A model generated the notes under the pieces. The model ran no database searches, was not told the origin of the DNA, and saw nothing but the letters and a program-made list of their open reading frames with translations. From NCBI GenBank assembly GCA_029287275.1, contig JARFRL010000159.1, positions 1 through 7,674 on the forward strand: a stretch of 7,674 bases of DNA. The letters are read 5' to 3'. Position numbers and translations under genes: made by a program. This stretch comes from Pontiella desulfatans (GTDB lineage: Bacteria > Verrucomicrobiota > Kiritimatiellia > Kiritimatiellales > Pontiellaceae). Below, one piece after another: positions 7,010-7,674 of the stretch (the first letter of the stretch is position 1; the number at the start of each line of letters is the position of its first letter).

Positions 7010-7014
7010 CTCCT
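7010..7014 (-). promoter_or_regulatory. Ribosome binding site deciding the GTG start at 7001
   Basis: On the minus strand AGGAG is followed by 8 bases and then GTG (7001-6999) in the sulfatase frame. It is the best Shine-Dalgarno match near any candidate start of this gene. An ATG immediately after it (7009) is out of frame and reaches a stop after three codons. Confidence 0.55.
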
Positions 7015-7296
7015 AACATCACTCGCTCACGGGTCAATCCGCACGACATGAAACAAACATAGTCCACGTTTCGTAGAGGTGGCGCATGGCGGTTGGCGAC
7101 AATTTCCATGCATTATTGGACAAAAAATAAAAACTCGGGAAGCGGGTGGTTTTCGACGCGGAAACTTTCAAGAAACCGGATTTGCATCTCGGATGATCCG
7201 TCTGGAAGGCGGACCGAAGACAACCACCCACAATTTCACGCGCGTTGAGGCAACGCCTATATTCCGGCGAGCGGTCTTCTTAGCTCGCGATGATTG

Positions 7297-7312
7297 ATGA
7301 ACGCATGAACGC
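7297..7312. repeat. Tandem 8-base direct repeat
   Basis: ATGAACGC occurs twice back to back (7297-7304 and 7305-7312), just beyond the stop codon of the right-edge gene. It is probably a small slippage duplication. No function is evident. Confidence 0.4.
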
Positions 7313-7315
7313 CGT

Positions 7316-7674
7316 TTAGGACATCCAATCCGGACGATGCTTCGAAGTTGGCCGCGGAGGACCAAGCCGCTCGCAGTTTTTGTCCATCCATTTTCCTGTC
7401 GGGATCTTCTTCAGCTTATCCATGTTTTCATACAACCGCTCATGGGAGGTTTTATAGGCGATAATTTTACCGGTCTCATCGTAGACCAAAATCAGATATC
7501 CACTAAAGGACAGTCCACGCATGGAATAGTTGGAGCTCATCGCGAAACGCTCAAGCAGTATCTTCTCACCCTCGAAAGACAGCGTTTCATCGTTTTCAAC
7601 GGAAGGTACGAACTCCCCGGAGTTCCTTTCCAACAGGCGGAACGTTTCCCCGTCCGACTCATCCCCTGTCTCTT
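7316..7674 (-). CDS. Hypothetical protein, C-terminal fragment (cut by right edge)
   Basis: The frame is open from the right edge to the TAA at 7318-7316, giving about 118 residues, and shows no stop upstream, so the true start is outside the window. I do not recognise the protein. It is mixed charged and hydrophobic, with a short beta-like segment GYLILVYDETGKIIAYKTS followed by a probable helix (ERLYENMDKLKK) and a polar tail containing CERLGPPRP. No signal peptide, membrane segment or catalytic motif can be seen in this part. It is co-oriented with the sulfatase genes, but the 314-base gap that follows suggests a separate unit. The first codons at the edge (7674-7666) may come from sequencing adapter rather than genome. 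Confidence 0.6.
   Translation of the reverse strand, partial: ETGDESDGETFRLLERNSGEFVPSVENDETLSFEGEKILLERFAMSSNYSMRGLSFSGYLILVYDETGKIIAYKTSHERLYENMDKLKKIPTGKWMDKNCERLGPPRPTSKHRPDWMS

Larger units (their letters stand above)
7002..7315. other. 314-base intergenic leader upstream of the fused sulfatase gene
   Basis: No gene is supported here. The region contains a tandem 8-base repeat, a 6-base hairpin with a 3-base loop (GCGTTG 7242-7247, CAACGC 7251-7256), a T-rich run on the minus strand around 7134-7120 without a clear stem before it, and a degenerate version of the operator-like word at 7064-7074 (CCACGTTTCGT, 8 of 11 positions matching AAACGTTTCAT), about 66 bases upstream of the GTG. I see no clear sigma-70 promoter. 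Confidence 0.4.

Noticed and set aside
7002..7109. Upstream ATG starts (7109, 7049, 7019) for the fused sulfatase
   Set aside because: None has a good Shine-Dalgarno sequence, and they push the hydrophobic export segment 24 to 54 residues into the protein; the GTG at 7001 has AGGAG at the right distance.
7120..7134. T-rich run on the minus strand as an intrinsic terminator for the right-edge gene
   Set aside because: No stable stem directly precedes it, so the intrinsic terminator pattern is incomplete.
7641..7650. AACGTTT inside the right-edge gene as a further operator
   Set aside because: It lies within coding sequence, lacks the flanking bases shared by the two intergenic copies, and is short enough to be chance.
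1..7674. RNA genes, CRISPR arrays, transposases or attachment sites
   Set aside because: No cloverleaf, rRNA-like segment, spaced repeat array or transposase motif was seen on either strand.

Overview
The window looks like part of a polysaccharide-desulfation locus from a PVC-group bacterium, probably Kiritimatiellota/Verrucomicrobiota or Planctomycetota. This placement rests on four adjacent, full-length, exported type I sulfatases and on the fusion style of the largest one. It is an inference from gene content, not from a marker gene. GC content is moderate. Every convincing gene is on the minus strand, so transcription runs from high to low coordinates.

In transcription order the layout is as follows. 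(1) 7674-7316 is the 3' part of an unrecognised gene, cut by the right edge. (2) 7315-7002 is a non-coding leader. (3) 7001-5013 encodes an exported sulfatase of the iduronate-2-sulfatase-like type with an extra N-terminal beta-rich domain. (4) 5012-4677 is an intergenic region with two inverted repeats and an AAACGTTT operator-like site. (5) 4676-3270 encodes a second iduronate-2-sulfatase-like enzyme without the extra domain. (6) 3269-3065 is intergenic, with a hairpin and a second copy of the operator-like site. (7) 3064-1694 and (8) 1498-86 encode two more sulfatases, of the arylsulfatase/GALNS-like type with GKWH motifs. (9) 89-1 is the start of a further exported protein, overlapping the preceding stop by ATGA and cut by the left edge.

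All four sulfatases keep the C-x-P-x-R formylglycine motif and the expected metal and sulfate-binding residues, and all have an N-terminal export signal. They would need a formylglycine-generating enzyme encoded elsewhere. The natural reading is a set of exo-sulfatases with different positional specificities acting on one sulfated glycan outside the cytoplasm. No lyase, glycoside hydrolase, transporter or regulator lies in the window, so the substrate cannot be named. A 13-base word containing AAACGTTT occurs upstream of two of the sulfatase genes and suggests shared control by a LacI-type regulator.

One technical caution: the last nine bases match the beginning of the Tn5/Nextera mosaic-end adapter, so the right edge may be a contig end with residual adapter.
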